Notes: generated from the letters alone by a model not told the origin. Shown: positions 1 to 8,011, counted from the first letter of the stretch. The stretch is 64,000 nt of DNA from Chitinophagaceae bacterium (GCA_020403455.1 JADBXP010000010.1:62001-126000), one strand, 5' to 3'. Translations and numbers: made by a program.

Positions 1-609
1 GTGGGCGAACATACGATTGAAGTCCTCTCATCCATGGGGATACATACCATCCGGGAATTGTCTGAGGCGTCTCCTGTATTGCTTTCGCATAGATTGGGGA
101 AGGCAGGACAATCATTGTATGAAAAAGCACAAGGTATTCACCATGGTATCGTACAGCCTTTTCATGAGTCTAAATCTGTTTCAGCAGAAAATACTTTTGA
201 GGAAAACATTTCCGATCCGGAATTACTGCATGGCGAGTTGGTAAGACTTACAGAAAAAGTTGCGTATGCCTTGCGCAGGGATGCGCGTTTTGCGGGTTGT
301 ATAGCCGTTAAAATACGGTATCCTGATTTTGAAACACGCAGCAAACAAATGTCTATCTCCCCTTCGTGCCATGATGACGATTTTATTCCGGCTGCCCTCC
401 AGTTGCTTCAAGCACTTCATGTGCCGGGCACTTCCGTGCGATTGCTGGGTGTTAGACTCAGTGATTTCTCCCTTCCTGTAACCCAGACCAATTTATTTTC
501 CGATACATCGCGCAAAAGTCAGCTGTATCAGGCCATTGATGATGTAAAAAATAAATTTGGAAAAGCTGCGCTACAAAAAGCCCGTTCCCTGCCTCGGAAA
601 AATAAGTAA
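1..609 (+). CDS. dinB: DNA polymerase IV (Y-family), C-terminal part, cut by the window edge
   Basis: The visible 202 residues match the end of a DinB-type translesion polymerase. The first ~45 residues are the helix-hairpin-helix thumb region (TIRELSEASPVLLSHRLG, then GQSLYEKAQGI). After that comes the little-finger domain, beginning near KSVSAENTFEEN and ending with the typical strand VRLLGVRLSDF. The palm domain with the catalytic acidic residues lies upstream of the window, so the GTG at base 1 is an internal codon and not the start. Full-length DinB is about 350-400 residues, so roughly half is present. Known family role: error-prone, lesion-bypassing DNA synthesis on the beta clamp. The C-terminus is basic (RSLPRKNK); a clamp-binding peptide was not clearly identified. 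Confidence 0.9.
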   Translation: MGEHTIEVLSSMGIHTIRELSEASPVLLSHRLGKAGQSLYEKAQGIHHGIVQPFHESKSVSAENTFEENISDPELLHGELVRLTEKVAYALRRDARFAGCIAVKIRYPDFETRSKQMSISPSCHDDDFIPAALQLLQALHVPGTSVRLLGVRLSDFSLPVTQTNLFSDTSRKSQLYQAIDDVKNKFGKAALQKARSLPRKNK

Positions 610-619
610 AATTAAAAGT

Positions 620-634
620 CTACTAATTTAGTAG
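620..634. promoter_or_regulatory. Perfect 7-bp palindrome, probable operator of the peroxiredoxin gene
   Basis: Arms CTACTAA (620-626) and TTAGTAG (628-634) are perfect inverted repeats around a single T. The site sits just upstream of a TAnnTTTG -7 box, where a repressor would block the promoter. The size and A/T-centred shape resemble operators of Rrf2-type winged-helix regulators. That assignment is inference; no regulator gene is adjacent. Confidence 0.5.
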
Positions 635-641
635 GAATATA

Positions 642-649
642 TATATTTG
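642..649 (+). promoter_or_regulatory. Bacteroidetes-type -7 box (TATATTTG) for the peroxiredoxin gene
   Basis: Perfect match to TAnnTTTG, 19 bases before the ATG at 669. It lies 7 bases after the palindrome at 620-634. Confidence 0.55.
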
Positions 650-668
650 CAACTCAAATCAATACTAT

Positions 669-1301
669 ATGAGTTTAAGATTGGGAGATATTGCCCCTGA
701 TTTCATTGCCCGAACCTCAGCGGGAGTGATACGGTTTCATGAATACCTTGGCGACAGCTGGGGTGTTTTGTTTTCTCACCCTGCCGATTACACGCCCGTG
801 TGTACAACCGAGTTGGGAAGAACAGCTTCCCTGAAAGCAGAATTCGAGAGGAGAAATGTTAAGGTATTGGCATTGAGTGTCGATAATCTCGAACGACATG
901 CCGGTTGGATTCAAGACATCAATGAAACCCAAAACACAGAAGTAAACTTCCCCATCATTGCAGATGATGATCGTACAATTGCAGATCGGTACGATATGAT
1001 TCATCCCAATGCTTCGGAGACAGCGACGGTTCGTTCCTTGTTCATCATTGGGCCTGATAAAAAAATAAAATTGCAGATAACTTATCCTGCTTCAACCGGA
1101 AGAAATTTTGTGGAAGTATTACGGGTAATTGATTCGCTCCAGCTTACCGCGCAACACAGTGTAGCAACGCCGGCAGACTGGAAGCAGGGAGAAGACGTGA
1201 TTGTTGTTCCTGCTGTTTCTACAGAAGATGCCCTCAAAAAGTTTCCCAAAGGGGTAAAAGTTGTCAAACCTTACCTGAGGTATACTCCTCAGCCAAGCTA
1301 A
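669..1301 (+). CDS. 1-Cys peroxiredoxin (Prx6 family)
   Basis: A 210-residue thiol peroxidase that reduces hydrogen peroxide and alkyl hydroperoxides. The peroxidatic cysteine is C45 in the motif PVCTTE, preceded by FSHPADYTP, the signature of the Prx6/AhpC-TSA superfamily. The length and the long C-terminal extension after residue 160 (PADWKQGEDVIVVPAVS, FPKGVKVVKPYLRYTPQ) are characteristic of the Prx6 branch, which uses one catalytic cysteine. No other cysteine is visible, which fits a 1-Cys mechanism with an external reductant. It is monocistronic: its own promoter and palindrome lie upstream and a rho-independent terminator follows. Cytoplasmic; no signal peptide. The palindromic operator suggests control by a redox- or sulfur-responsive regulator (inference). 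Confidence 0.95.
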   Translation: MSLRLGDIAPDFIARTSAGVIRFHEYLGDSWGVLFSHPADYTPVCTTELGRTASLKAEFERRNVKVLALSVDNLERHAGWIQDINETQNTEVNFPIIADDDRTIADRYDMIHPNASETATVRSLFIIGPDKKIKLQITYPASTGRNFVEVLRVIDSLQLTAQHSVATPADWKQGEDVIVVPAVSTEDALKKFPKGVKVVKPYLRYTPQPS

Positions 1302-1328
1302 ACAGTGTTTTTTGTTTTACTTATACTC

Positions 1329-1356
1329 AGCCTCGATTTCTATCGGGGCTTTTTTG
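1329..1356 (+). terminator. Rho-independent terminator after the peroxiredoxin gene
   Basis: Stem AGCCTCGAT (1329-1337) with ATCGGGGCT (1342-1350), one G-U pair, followed by a run of six T. It ends the plus-strand transcript between two convergent genes. Confidence 0.75.
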
Positions 1357-2080
1357 TAATTGTTCCTGAAGCTGGGGCCCACTTGCGCAATTGTTGCAAT
1401 GTAGCCCGCATGTCTTTGGGTAAGGGGGCAATCAATTGTACGGGTTGATTTTTCCATTCAAAAGAAAGTTCAGCGGCATGCAAGGCCAGTCTTGATAAAA
1501 TCGGCCGCTCCTCTTCCGCTGCAAGAGAGATCTTGAAGTTTTTTTTGATGCCGGATAACAACAAAGGACTCCCATCTCCGTACCATTCATCACCTACAAT
1601 GGAATGTCCGATGTATTGCAGGTGTACCCGAATCTGATGGGTACGGCCGGTAAGTATTTGGCAGCGAAGTAAGCTAAAGCCCCTGAACTTTTCTATAACC
1701 TGATATTCAGTAACTGCTGCTTTGCCCTTGGCATGTGTCATCATTCTTCCGGGCTGTGCCGGATTTTCCATGATGGGAACTTGAATGGTACCACGCTCGG
1801 AACTTGGATAACCTTTTACCAGACAGTCATAGAATTTATCAACTGACCGTTCTTCGAAAAGTTTTGATAACTCCTGATGTGCTGCTGAAGTTTTTGCAAA
1901 TAAAATAACCCCACTGGTATCTCGGTCAATGCGGTGAACGGTAAAGATTTCACCATATTTCTGTTTCAAGAGATCTTTCAAAGAAATCTCTTTTCCCTGT
2001 CTGTCGGGAATACTTAGTAAGCCGGCTGCCTTGTCCACCGCTACCCAATCATTGTTCTCAGCTATCATCGACCAGTTCAT
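1340..2080 (-). CDS. RluA-family pseudouridine synthase
   Basis: A 246-residue RNA pseudouridine synthase. The catalytic aspartate is D52 in HRIDRDTSG, the RluA-family motif, and a later block RCQILTGRTHQIRVHLQYIGHSIVGDEWYG is the second conserved family motif. There is no S4 domain, as in the shorter RluA members. The ATG at 2080 was chosen because it overlaps the stop of the upstream gene by ATGA and gives a standard N-terminus (NDWVAVDKAAGLLSIPD). A longer reading frame from 2179 would run 100 bases into that gene. The two genes are translationally coupled, and this one has no promoter of its own. Whether the target is rRNA or tRNA cannot be read from the sequence. Confidence 0.9.
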   Translation of the reverse strand: MNWSMIAENNDWVAVDKAAGLLSIPDRQGKEISLKDLLKQKYGEIFTVHRIDRDTSGVILFAKTSAAHQELSKLFEERSVDKFYDCLVKGYPSSERGTIQVPIMENPAQPGRMMTHAKGKAAVTEYQVIEKFRGFSLLRCQILTGRTHQIRVHLQYIGHSIVGDEWYGDGSPLLLSGIKKNFKISLAAEEERPILSRLALHAAELSFEWKNQPVQLIAPLPKDMRATLQQLRKWAPASGTITKKPR

Positions 2081-3135
2081 CGGGCAGGTTGGGTATTTTG
2101 TCCGGAGGCAGTTTTTCTGATAAACGATTGGTTCATGTACTTCAGGTTCCTGACTTCTTTTTCCTGCAGGAAGCGCCATTTGCCGCGGTCAACATTTTTC
2201 TTGGTGAGGTTGGCAAACATGACCCTGTCCAGGGACTTCACTTGGTAGCCGAGGAATTCGAACATGCGCCGAACGATGCGATTTCTTCCGCTGTGTATTT
2301 CTATACCAATCTTCGTTTTGTCTTGTGTGTCGGAATAACCTGCAGCATCGGCGCGGATGAATCCATCTTCCAGTTGCAGCCCGGAAAGCAATTGTTCCAG
2401 GTCTTTTGCAGCAACGGGTTTATCCAGGATGGCTTCATAGATTTTTTTAACTTCAAAGGAAGGGTGAGTAAGTTGTTGTGCCAATTCTCCGTCATTGGTA
2501 AGCAGCAACACACCTGTCGTGTTTCTATCAAGTCTGCCTACAGGGTAGATACGTTCTTTGGTGGCATTTTTCAACAATTCCAATACTGTTTTCCTGCCCG
2601 CCGGATCGCGTGTCGTGGTCAGGTAGTCTTTTGGTTTGTTCAATAAAATATAAACAGATTCCACCTGCAGTTGCAGGGGCTTTCCTTCGAGTTTTATTTT
2701 TTCTTTTCCCGAAACTTTGTGTCCGGGTTCATTCACTACCACGCCATTGACGGATACCTTCCCTTGTTTGATTAATTCAGCAGCTTCTCTTCTTCCACAT
2801 ATCCCACAATGGGCCACATATTTATTCAGTGGCATTTCACCCGACATGCGGTAGGGGGTTGGTTTGGCAACCGGAGTACGTTCTGTTTTCGGAGCGAAAT
2901 TTTTTCTTGGGCGCGGTCCGGAAATTTCTTTTCTCTTATTGTATGGCCTGGTTTCCTTTTCCGCAGAGCGAAAGGGGACTCCCTGCTCCTTTTCAACTTT
3001 CTTTTTTCTGAAGGCTTCTCCCTCGGCGCGAGCAGCAGCCTTATTCTTTCTCTTTTCCTGGCGATAGGCTTCTTTAATAACGCTACCCTTGGTCTGTCGC
3101 GAGAAACGCGAAAAATTATCGGTTCTTTTTTTCAT
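2077..3135 (-). CDS. RsuA/RluB-family pseudouridine synthase with basic N-terminal extension
   Basis: A 352-residue rRNA pseudouridine synthase. Residues 1 to about 98 form a highly charged, lysine/arginine-rich, probably disordered extension. An S4 RNA-binding domain follows at about 100-160 (PLNKYVAHCGICGRREAAELI, VSVNGVVVNEPG). The catalytic domain carries D203 in GRLDRNTTG and the family block GRNRIVRRMFEFLGYQV. This order matches the RsuA/RluB/RluE/RluF family, most like RluB, which modifies 23S rRNA; the exact target is inference. The basic extension is typical of Bacteroidetes members and probably adds RNA affinity. A TAnnTTTG box (TACCTTTG) is 28 bases upstream. The stop overlaps the next pseudouridine synthase. 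Confidence 0.92.
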   Translation of the reverse strand: MKKRTDNFSRFSRQTKGSVIKEAYRQEKRKNKAAARAEGEAFRKKKVEKEQGVPFRSAEKETRPYNKRKEISGPRPRKNFAPKTERTPVAKPTPYRMSGEMPLNKYVAHCGICGRREAAELIKQGKVSVNGVVVNEPGHKVSGKEKIKLEGKPLQLQVESVYILLNKPKDYLTTTRDPAGRKTVLELLKNATKERIYPVGRLDRNTTGVLLLTNDGELAQQLTHPSFEVKKIYEAILDKPVAAKDLEQLLSGLQLEDGFIRADAAGYSDTQDKTKIGIEIHSGRNRIVRRMFEFLGYQVKSLDRVMFANLTKKNVDRGKWRFLQEKEVRNLKYMNQSFIRKTASGQNTQPAR

Positions 3136-3163
3136 GTTATATGCTGTTTTACAACAGGAGTTA

Positions 3164-3171
3164 CAAAGGTA
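3164..3171 (-). promoter_or_regulatory. Bacteroidetes -7 box (TACCTTTG) for the pseudouridine synthase pair
   Basis: Perfect TAnnTTTG match on the minus strand, 28 bases before the ATG at 3135. It probably serves both overlapping genes. Confidence 0.5.
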
Positions 3172-3195
3172 CGCTTAATTTGGCCGATGCCCTTT

Positions 3196-4233
3196 TTAGC
3201 CCTTATTGGCTAGTTGTCCGCATGCAGCATCAATATCTTTGCCACGGCTTCTGCGCAAGCGAGCATTGACCCCATTTTTTTCCAACAGCCTCATGAATTG
3301 CTGGATGGCCGATTCTTCCGGTCGCTGAAATCGAAATGCTTCGATGGGATTGTATTCAATGATATTCACCAGGTCTGCCGGCACTTGTCTGTAGATCTTT
3401 ACCAGTTCCATTGCATCGGTTTCGCTGTCATTGACACCTTGCAATAAGATATACTCCAGCGTAATTTCATTGCCGGTTTTATCGTAAAAATAACGCAGTG
3501 CCTCTGTGAGAGCCTTGATGTTATTGGTTTCGTTGATGGGCATGATCTGGTTGCGCTTGCTATCATTAGCTGCGTGCAACGAAAGTGCCAGCTTGAAACG
3601 AACCTGGTCATCACCTAATTTTTTTATCTGCTTGGCAACACCTGCGGTGGAAACTGTGATGCGTCTGGGACTCATGCCCATGCCCTCCGGGTCGGTTATG
3701 CGGGCAATGGCTTTCATCACTTCATTGTAATTCAGCAAAGGCTCTCCCATTCCCATGAATACAATGTTGGTGAGTTTTTTACCAAAGTTTTCTTCGCTGC
3801 TGCGATTGATCAGTACAACTTGATCATAGATTTCATCGAATTGCAGGTTCCGTTTTCTTTCCATGTATCCCGTTGCACAGAACTTGCAGGTAAGGCTGCA
3901 ACCGATTTGGGAGGAAACGCAGGCGGTTTTCCGGTCTTCGGCCGGAATCAATACGCCCTCGATCAGGTGGCCGTCATACGTTCTGAAACGGCTCTTCACC
4001 GTTCCATCTGAGCTTTGCTGTACCAGATCGGTCTGCAGGGCAGGAAGAGAAAATTCTTGTTTCAGCTGCTGGCGGAATGATTGACTCAGGTTGGTCATGG
4101 CATCGAAATCATGGGCATGTTTTAGCCAGAGCCATTCGGTTATTTGCCGGGCACGAAAAGACTTTTCACCGGCTTTAGCCACATAGTCTTGTAAATCCGT
4201 TTCAGACAGGTGTCTGATATTGGGCAGGTTCAT
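3196..4233 (-). CDS. rlmN: Dual-specificity RNA methyltransferase RlmN (radical SAM)
   Basis: 345 residues, standard length. It makes 2-methyladenosine at A2503 of 23S rRNA and at A37 of some tRNAs, using radical SAM chemistry through a methyl-cysteine intermediate. The radical SAM cluster ligands are C112, C116 and C119 (CxxxCxxC in GCSLTCKFCATG). The methyl-carrying C-terminal cysteine is C338 (DIDAACGQL). Other family blocks are NIVFMGMGEPLLNY (the GGEP-like SAM site), RRITVSTAGV and LALSLHA. Its -7 promoter box ends 4 bases before the ATG, so the mRNA may be nearly leaderless. Confidence 0.97.
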   Translation of the reverse strand: MNLPNIRHLSETDLQDYVAKAGEKSFRARQITEWLWLKHAHDFDAMTNLSQSFRQQLKQEFSLPALQTDLVQQSSDGTVKSRFRTYDGHLIEGVLIPAEDRKTACVSSQIGCSLTCKFCATGYMERKRNLQFDEIYDQVVLINRSSEENFGKKLTNIVFMGMGEPLLNYNEVMKAIARITDPEGMGMSPRRITVSTAGVAKQIKKLGDDQVRFKLALSLHAANDSKRNQIMPINETNNIKALTEALRYFYDKTGNEITLEYILLQGVNDSETDAMELVKIYRQVPADLVNIIEYNPIEAFRFQRPEESAIQQFMRLLEKNGVNARLRRSRGKDIDAACGQLANKG

Positions 4234-4237
4234 GCTG

Positions 4238-4245
4238 CAAAGATA
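4238..4245 (-). promoter_or_regulatory. -7 box (TATCTTTG) almost touching the rlmN start codon
   Basis: Perfect TAnnTTTG match with only 4 bases between it and the ATG. Transcription starting ~7 bases downstream would begin at or inside the start codon. Confidence 0.5.
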
Positions 4246-4405
4246 CGCATATGGTCAGGTAAGGGACCTGATTAGTTCGTTGAAAGGGATTTTCAGGTGT
4301 AAGATGTAACTTCAATTGCTCGTAAACGTATGAGTATATGATGTAAATTGCAGATGGCCCAAGTAAAATAGGCCAACTCTATCCTTACTTAAATAATAAC
4401 ACATT

Positions 4406-4807
4406 ATGAAAAAGATGATTCTTGCAATGGCGGCCGTACTTTTCTCAGTTGTCGCTTTTTCTCAGGAAGTACCAACTTCTGATTCCAGCTTAAAGCAATA
4501 CACAGGTACTTACAAATTCCCCGAGGGAAGTGTTGTTGCAGAAATTGCTGTTTTAATCGATGGTGGATCATTGGTAATGTCAGCATCTGCCGGTACTTCC
4601 CCGCTGGAAAAAAGAGAAGAAGATCTTTTCTTCATCGTTCAGTTCCAGGGTACAGCAAAATTTAACCGGGATGCCAATAGAAAGGTGGTAGGGGTTACCA
4701 TCAATGCCATGGGATATGTATTGGAAGGTACCCGAACAGAAGGTGCCCTTACCTGGCTAGTACGTAAAAATATAAACGAGAGATTACCTGAAAAGATCTG
4801 CAGATAA
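4406..4807 (+). CDS. Small secreted protein with a DUF3471-like domain
   Basis: 133 residues. The N-terminus MKKMILAMAAVLFSVVAFSQ is a clear Sec signal peptide with likely cleavage after FS/Q. The mature part reads like the small beta-rich DUF3471-type fold: LKQYTGTYKFPEGSVVAEIAVLIDGGSLVM, and later the FNRD..RKVVGVTINAMG stretch. This fold is found alone and at the C-terminus of serine hydrolases in Bacteroidetes; its function is unknown. The assignment is by eye and only moderately certain. The last 24 bases overlap the 3' end of hisS tail to tail. A short inverted repeat TGGCC/GGCCA lies at 4355-4375 in the leader. Confidence 0.75.
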   Translation: MKKMILAMAAVLFSVVAFSQEVPTSDSSLKQYTGTYKFPEGSVVAEIAVLIDGGSLVMSASAGTSPLEKREEDLFFIVQFQGTAKFNRDANRKVVGVTINAMGYVLEGTRTEGALTWLVRKNINERLPEKICR

Positions 4808-6151
4808 CTGACCTGCCGGAACTGTGCTTTGTTCTCCGGTTCGGAGGTTTTTGATTTTTACCATCCCCTGTTCTATCTCATTGTTCCCAATGATGATAGC
4901 ATAGGGGATGTTTCTTTTATCACAGTACTTCAACTGTTTATCCATTTTTACTGCTTCGGGATAGATTTCGCAGCGAATATTTTGACGGCGCAATTGTTGC
5001 ATGAGTCGATAAGCTGTTAAGCTTTCCTGCTCTCCCAGGTGGAGAAACATGACTTCAGTTTCTTTAGCCGGTATGGCAGCAAACAAATCGAGTTGCTCCA
5101 TTACATCATAAATTCTATCGACACCAAAACTGATGCCTACACCCGGAATTCCGGAAAGTCCAAAAAGTCCTGTCAAGTCATCATATCTTCCCCCGCCGCC
5201 AATACTTCCCATGGAAGCATTGCGGGCCTTGACTTCCAGTATGGGTCCGGTATAATAGCGCAGCCCTCGTGCCAGTGATAATTGTGTAATAACATTTACG
5301 CCGGCAGGCCAGGGAGCAAATGAATGCAGGAAACGAAGATCATTCACACCTGCCACGGCGAGTGGGTGTTCACGGGTCAACAACAACAAGCTCTGAAGCT
5401 TTTCTTCATTGGAGCCTGATAATTCTAGGTAAAGTTGAACGGTTCTTACGGCATTTTCTGAAAGCCCACCCCGATCTAACTCTTCTCTTACTTTTTCCCA
5501 TCCTATTTTGTCCAGTTTATCAATAGCTGTTGTGATGGTTGTTAGTTTTTCTTGACCCCCACAAAGCTCGGCCAGTGCTGATAAGATCGATCGGTGATTG
5601 ATATAAATATCCACTTCAATTCCTAAACGGCTGAATACTTCCGCATAGATGTGCAGCAGTTCCACTTCATTCAGGAGGGAGCGGCTTCCTACAATATCAC
5701 AATCACATTGGTAAAATTCACGGTATCGCCCCTTTTGAGGACGGTCGGCACGCCATACGGGCTGAATCTGATAGCGTTTGAAAGGCATCACCAACTGGCC
5801 ATGGTTCATGGCGACATATCGGGCAAATGGAATGGTCAGATCGTAACGGAGAGCTCGTTCAGTTATATCTGTGGAGGATTGTCCTGCTAAAATTTTTTCA
5901 AATCCCTCTTTGGCACTTGTTTGTTTCGAAGGATGATTCAGGCCATTATTGAGAATGCGGAAAATCAACTGGTCGCCCTCATCACCATATTTCCCGAGTA
6001 GGGTATCCAGGTTTTCCATGGCCGGAGTTTCCAATGGTTGGAAGCCATACAATTCAAAGACCGACCGTATGGTTTCAAAAATGTATTGTCTTTTTTGAAC
6101 AACGGCGGCAGAAAAATCGCGGGTTCCCTGGGGCAGACGGGGTTGAGTCAT
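4784..6151 (-). CDS. hisS: Histidine-tRNA ligase
   Basis: Class II aminoacyl-tRNA synthetase that charges tRNA-His, 455 residues from the chosen start. Visible motifs are LPQGTRDF near the N-terminus, VWRADRPQKGRYREFYQCDCDIVG (motif 2 region), the histidine-specific block LARGLRYYTGPILEVK, and GVGISFGVDRIYDVME (motif 3). A C-terminal anticodon-binding domain follows (VMFLHLGEQESLTAYRLMQQLR and on). The ATG at 6151 is preferred: it gives MTQPRLPQGTRDF, the usual HisRS N-terminus. The frame stays open to 6196 but would then overlap the phosphatase gene. A TATTTTTG box sits 3 bases before this ATG, and GGAGGA lies 16 bases upstream. Confidence 0.96.
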   Translation of the reverse strand: MTQPRLPQGTRDFSAAVVQKRQYIFETIRSVFELYGFQPLETPAMENLDTLLGKYGDEGDQLIFRILNNGLNHPSKQTSAKEGFEKILAGQSSTDITERALRYDLTIPFARYVAMNHGQLVMPFKRYQIQPVWRADRPQKGRYREFYQCDCDIVGSRSLLNEVELLHIYAEVFSRLGIEVDIYINHRSILSALAELCGGQEKLTTITTAIDKLDKIGWEKVREELDRGGLSENAVRTVQLYLELSGSNEEKLQSLLLLTREHPLAVAGVNDLRFLHSFAPWPAGVNVITQLSLARGLRYYTGPILEVKARNASMGSIGGGGRYDDLTGLFGLSGIPGVGISFGVDRIYDVMEQLDLFAAIPAKETEVMFLHLGEQESLTAYRLMQQLRRQNIRCEIYPEAVKMDKQLKYCDKRNIPYAIIIGNNEIEQGMVKIKNLRTGEQSTVPAGQLSADLFR

Positions 6152-6154
6152 GCG

Positions 6155-6162
6155 CAAAAATA
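6155..6162 (-). promoter_or_regulatory. -7 box (TATTTTTG) 3 bases upstream of hisS
   Basis: Perfect TAnnTTTG match on the minus strand directly before the chosen hisS ATG. Either an internal near-leaderless promoter or chance; the gene could also be read from the upstream phosphatase transcript. Confidence 0.35.
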
Positions 6163-6177
6163 ATGATTCCTCCATCG

Positions 6178-6645
6178 TCAGGGGTTCACCCGGCAATAAT
6201 TATCAACGATCTTACGGCAGGCTTGATCAATCAACTGAAAAACCGCATCAAAATCTTTTTCCGTTCCATAGTAGGGGTCGGGGACCTCTCTTTTTTCACC
6301 TGGATAGAGGACATCCAGCAATCGCTCTACCTTTCCTTCCTGCCAACTATCCCCGCCAATCTTCTGAACATCCCGGTAATTATTATTGTCCATCACATAA
6401 ATGCGGTCAAAACTGTCGAAATCAGATGCTAAAAATTGTCTGCAACGTTGTGCACTGATGTCAATCCCATTTTTTTGAGCAGTTTTTTGTGATTGAATGT
6501 GCGGTGGCTCGTTCACGTGGTAATGCATGGTGCCTGCACTATCTACTTCCCAGTTCAGGCCGGCTTCGCGGGCTCGTGCCTCCAAAATGCCCTGTGCCAG
6601 CGGGCTCCGGCAGATGTTCCCGAGACAAACCATTAGTACTTTCAT
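6178..6645 (-). CDS. Low-molecular-weight protein tyrosine phosphatase
   Basis: 155 residues, the usual length for the family. The phosphate-binding loop is C7-x5-R13 (VCLGNICRSP), with nucleophile C7. The general acid is D123 in DPYYG. It dephosphorylates tyrosine-phosphorylated proteins in the cytoplasm; the arsenate-reductase relatives share the loop, but the DPYYG motif favours a phosphatase. hisS begins 26 bases after its stop on the same strand, so co-transcription is possible. The substrate is not indicated by context: there is no exopolysaccharide tyrosine kinase nearby. Confidence 0.93.
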   Translation of the reverse strand: MKVLMVCLGNICRSPLAQGILEARAREAGLNWEVDSAGTMHYHVNEPPHIQSQKTAQKNGIDISAQRCRQFLASDFDSFDRIYVMDNNNYRDVQKIGGDSWQEGKVERLLDVLYPGEKREVPDPYYGTEKDFDAVFQLIDQACRKIVDNYCRVNP

Positions 6646-6839
6646 GTAAAAAATTTTTTAGTTGCCAACAAAAGACAGCCGGCAATTTGCAATACTAACA
6701 ATTATTAGCACTTTTTTTTGTGGAATTTTTCTTCTCTTTTCATCCCTGTAAACAGAGGATGATTTTACTTCAAAGTCTTCTACAAAAGAGGAAAAGCAAC
6801 GAAATATTATTTAAATTGCCAGTTCTGTAAAAAAATAGA

Positions 6840-7073
6840 ATGCAGGAAGACCGCACATACAACAAAGAAAAAAGTTACCGGGTCATGCGAACCATTTACG
6901 ACGTCACAATGGGCGTGTTGATGGTGGGAGTTGCTGTGGTGGTTTTGATGGCGGAAAAGTGGAACATAGAACAGCTGTTAGTATGGGAACCCTGGATGCG
7001 TAATTTTTTTGGTGGTGTGTCTTTGCTCTATGGCTCTTTCAGAATTTACAGAGGAATAAAGCAGCAGCGGTAA
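6840..7073 (+). CDS. Small two-helix membrane protein, unknown function
   Basis: 77 residues: a charged N-terminus (MQEDRTYNKEKSYRVMR), one long hydrophobic helix at about 17-40 (IYDVTMGVLMVGVAVVVLMA), a short loop with LLVWEPWMRN, and a second weaker helix (FFGGVSLLYGSFRIYRG). It ends one base before the ATG of the PstS-like lipoprotein gene, so the two are almost certainly one transcript. Small proteins of this shape are found next to the substrate-binding/TPR pair in other Bacteroidetes (recollection, not checked). No catalytic motif is visible. The ~194-base gap upstream holds no recognisable gene. Confidence 0.75.
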   Translation: MQEDRTYNKEKSYRVMRTIYDVTMGVLMVGVAVVVLMAEKWNIEQLLVWEPWMRNFFGGVSLLYGSFRIYRGIKQQR

Positions 7074-7074
7074 G

Positions 7075-7986
7075 ATGAAAAAAAGTTCTTTTCTATTGTT
7101 GATCGTTGTTTTGCTTGCCATTTCTTGTAAAAATGATAAGCCGGCAGATAAACGCGATACCCCCGTTCAAGGAACCATTCATATAAGTGTGGACGAAACA
7201 TTCCGCCCGGTAATCGAAGAACAGTTGAGGGTGCACAAGGCATCCTTTCCCAATACGAATATCCAAGTGACGTATGAATCAGAAGCAGACTGTTTCAGGT
7301 CTTTGCAGCAGGATTCTACCCGTCTGGTGATCGTTGCCAGGGGATTGACTGAACAAGAGGCGGAGGCGTATAAAAAAAATCTATCTTTCCGACCCATCTA
7401 TGGCATACTGGCTTACGATGCCATTGCCTTAGTGATCAGTAAGGAAAGAAAAGATAGTTTTTTTACTTTGCGGCAACTTTCTGAGATGCTCAGCGGAGAA
7501 AATCCCGTCACCATGGTGATGGATGGATTAAAGGCCACCAGTACTGTGAGATATGTAAAAGACAGTCTCTTGAAGGGGAAGGAATTTGGAAAGAACGTAG
7601 TAGGAGTCGATGGAAGCAGGGCAGTGGTGGAAGCAGTGATAAAGAACCCTTCTGCTATCGGATTGGTGGGGAGCAGTTGGGTAGGTGACTTGTACGATAA
7701 AGAGCAACAACGCTACTTGAAATACATCACCCTGGCAAGACTGGAGTGTTCGCTGTGTGAAGAGAAGGAAGTGTTTGCCAAGCCCTCACAGGCTACCATC
7801 ACTTATGGGCAGTATCCTTTGGCAAGACCCATGTATTATGTGCTGAAGGAAAACTGGGCAGGGTTGGGAACAGGATTCATGAACTTCATGAGTCTGGAAA
7901 GAGGTCAACTGATTTTCAGAAGAGCCTTTCTCGCACCTGCCAAAATGAATTTTAATATACGTACGGGAAAGATTAAAGAGCAATAA
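7075..7986 (+). CDS. PstS-like phosphate/substrate-binding lipoprotein
   Basis: 303 residues. The N-terminus MKKSSFLLLIVVLLAISC has a lipobox with the lipid-anchored cysteine at C18. The rest resembles type II periplasmic binding proteins of the PstS/SphX branch: an opening strand GTIHISVDETFRPVIEEQ, the domain-linking strand IVARGLTEQEAEAY, the switch-like block IYGILAYDAIALVIS, then a second lobe with TSTVRYVKDSLL, a DGSRAVVEAVIKNPSAIGLVG stretch and YPLARPMYYVLKE. No pst transporter genes are adjacent, so it may not serve an ABC importer. In many Bacteroidetes such genes sit beside exbB/exbD/tonB (recollection), and that operon is ~20 kb downstream here. Lies between the small membrane protein and the TPR protein, all on one strand. 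Confidence 0.85.
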   Translation: MKKSSFLLLIVVLLAISCKNDKPADKRDTPVQGTIHISVDETFRPVIEEQLRVHKASFPNTNIQVTYESEADCFRSLQQDSTRLVIVARGLTEQEAEAYKKNLSFRPIYGILAYDAIALVISKERKDSFFTLRQLSEMLSGENPVTMVMDGLKATSTVRYVKDSLLKGKEFGKNVVGVDGSRAVVEAVIKNPSAIGLVGSSWVGDLYDKEQQRYLKYITLARLECSLCEEKEVFAKPSQATITYGQYPLARPMYYVLKENWAGLGTGFMNFMSLERGQLIFRRAFLAPAKMNFNIRTGKIKEQ

Positions 7987-8011
7987 ACAAGTAAATACTA
8001 AACAACGAAAC

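Noticed and set aside
2089..3213. Long plus-strand reading frames opposite the pseudouridine synthase gene
   Set aside because: They lie antisense to a gene with clear S4 and catalytic motifs, and their translations show no domain or codon logic.
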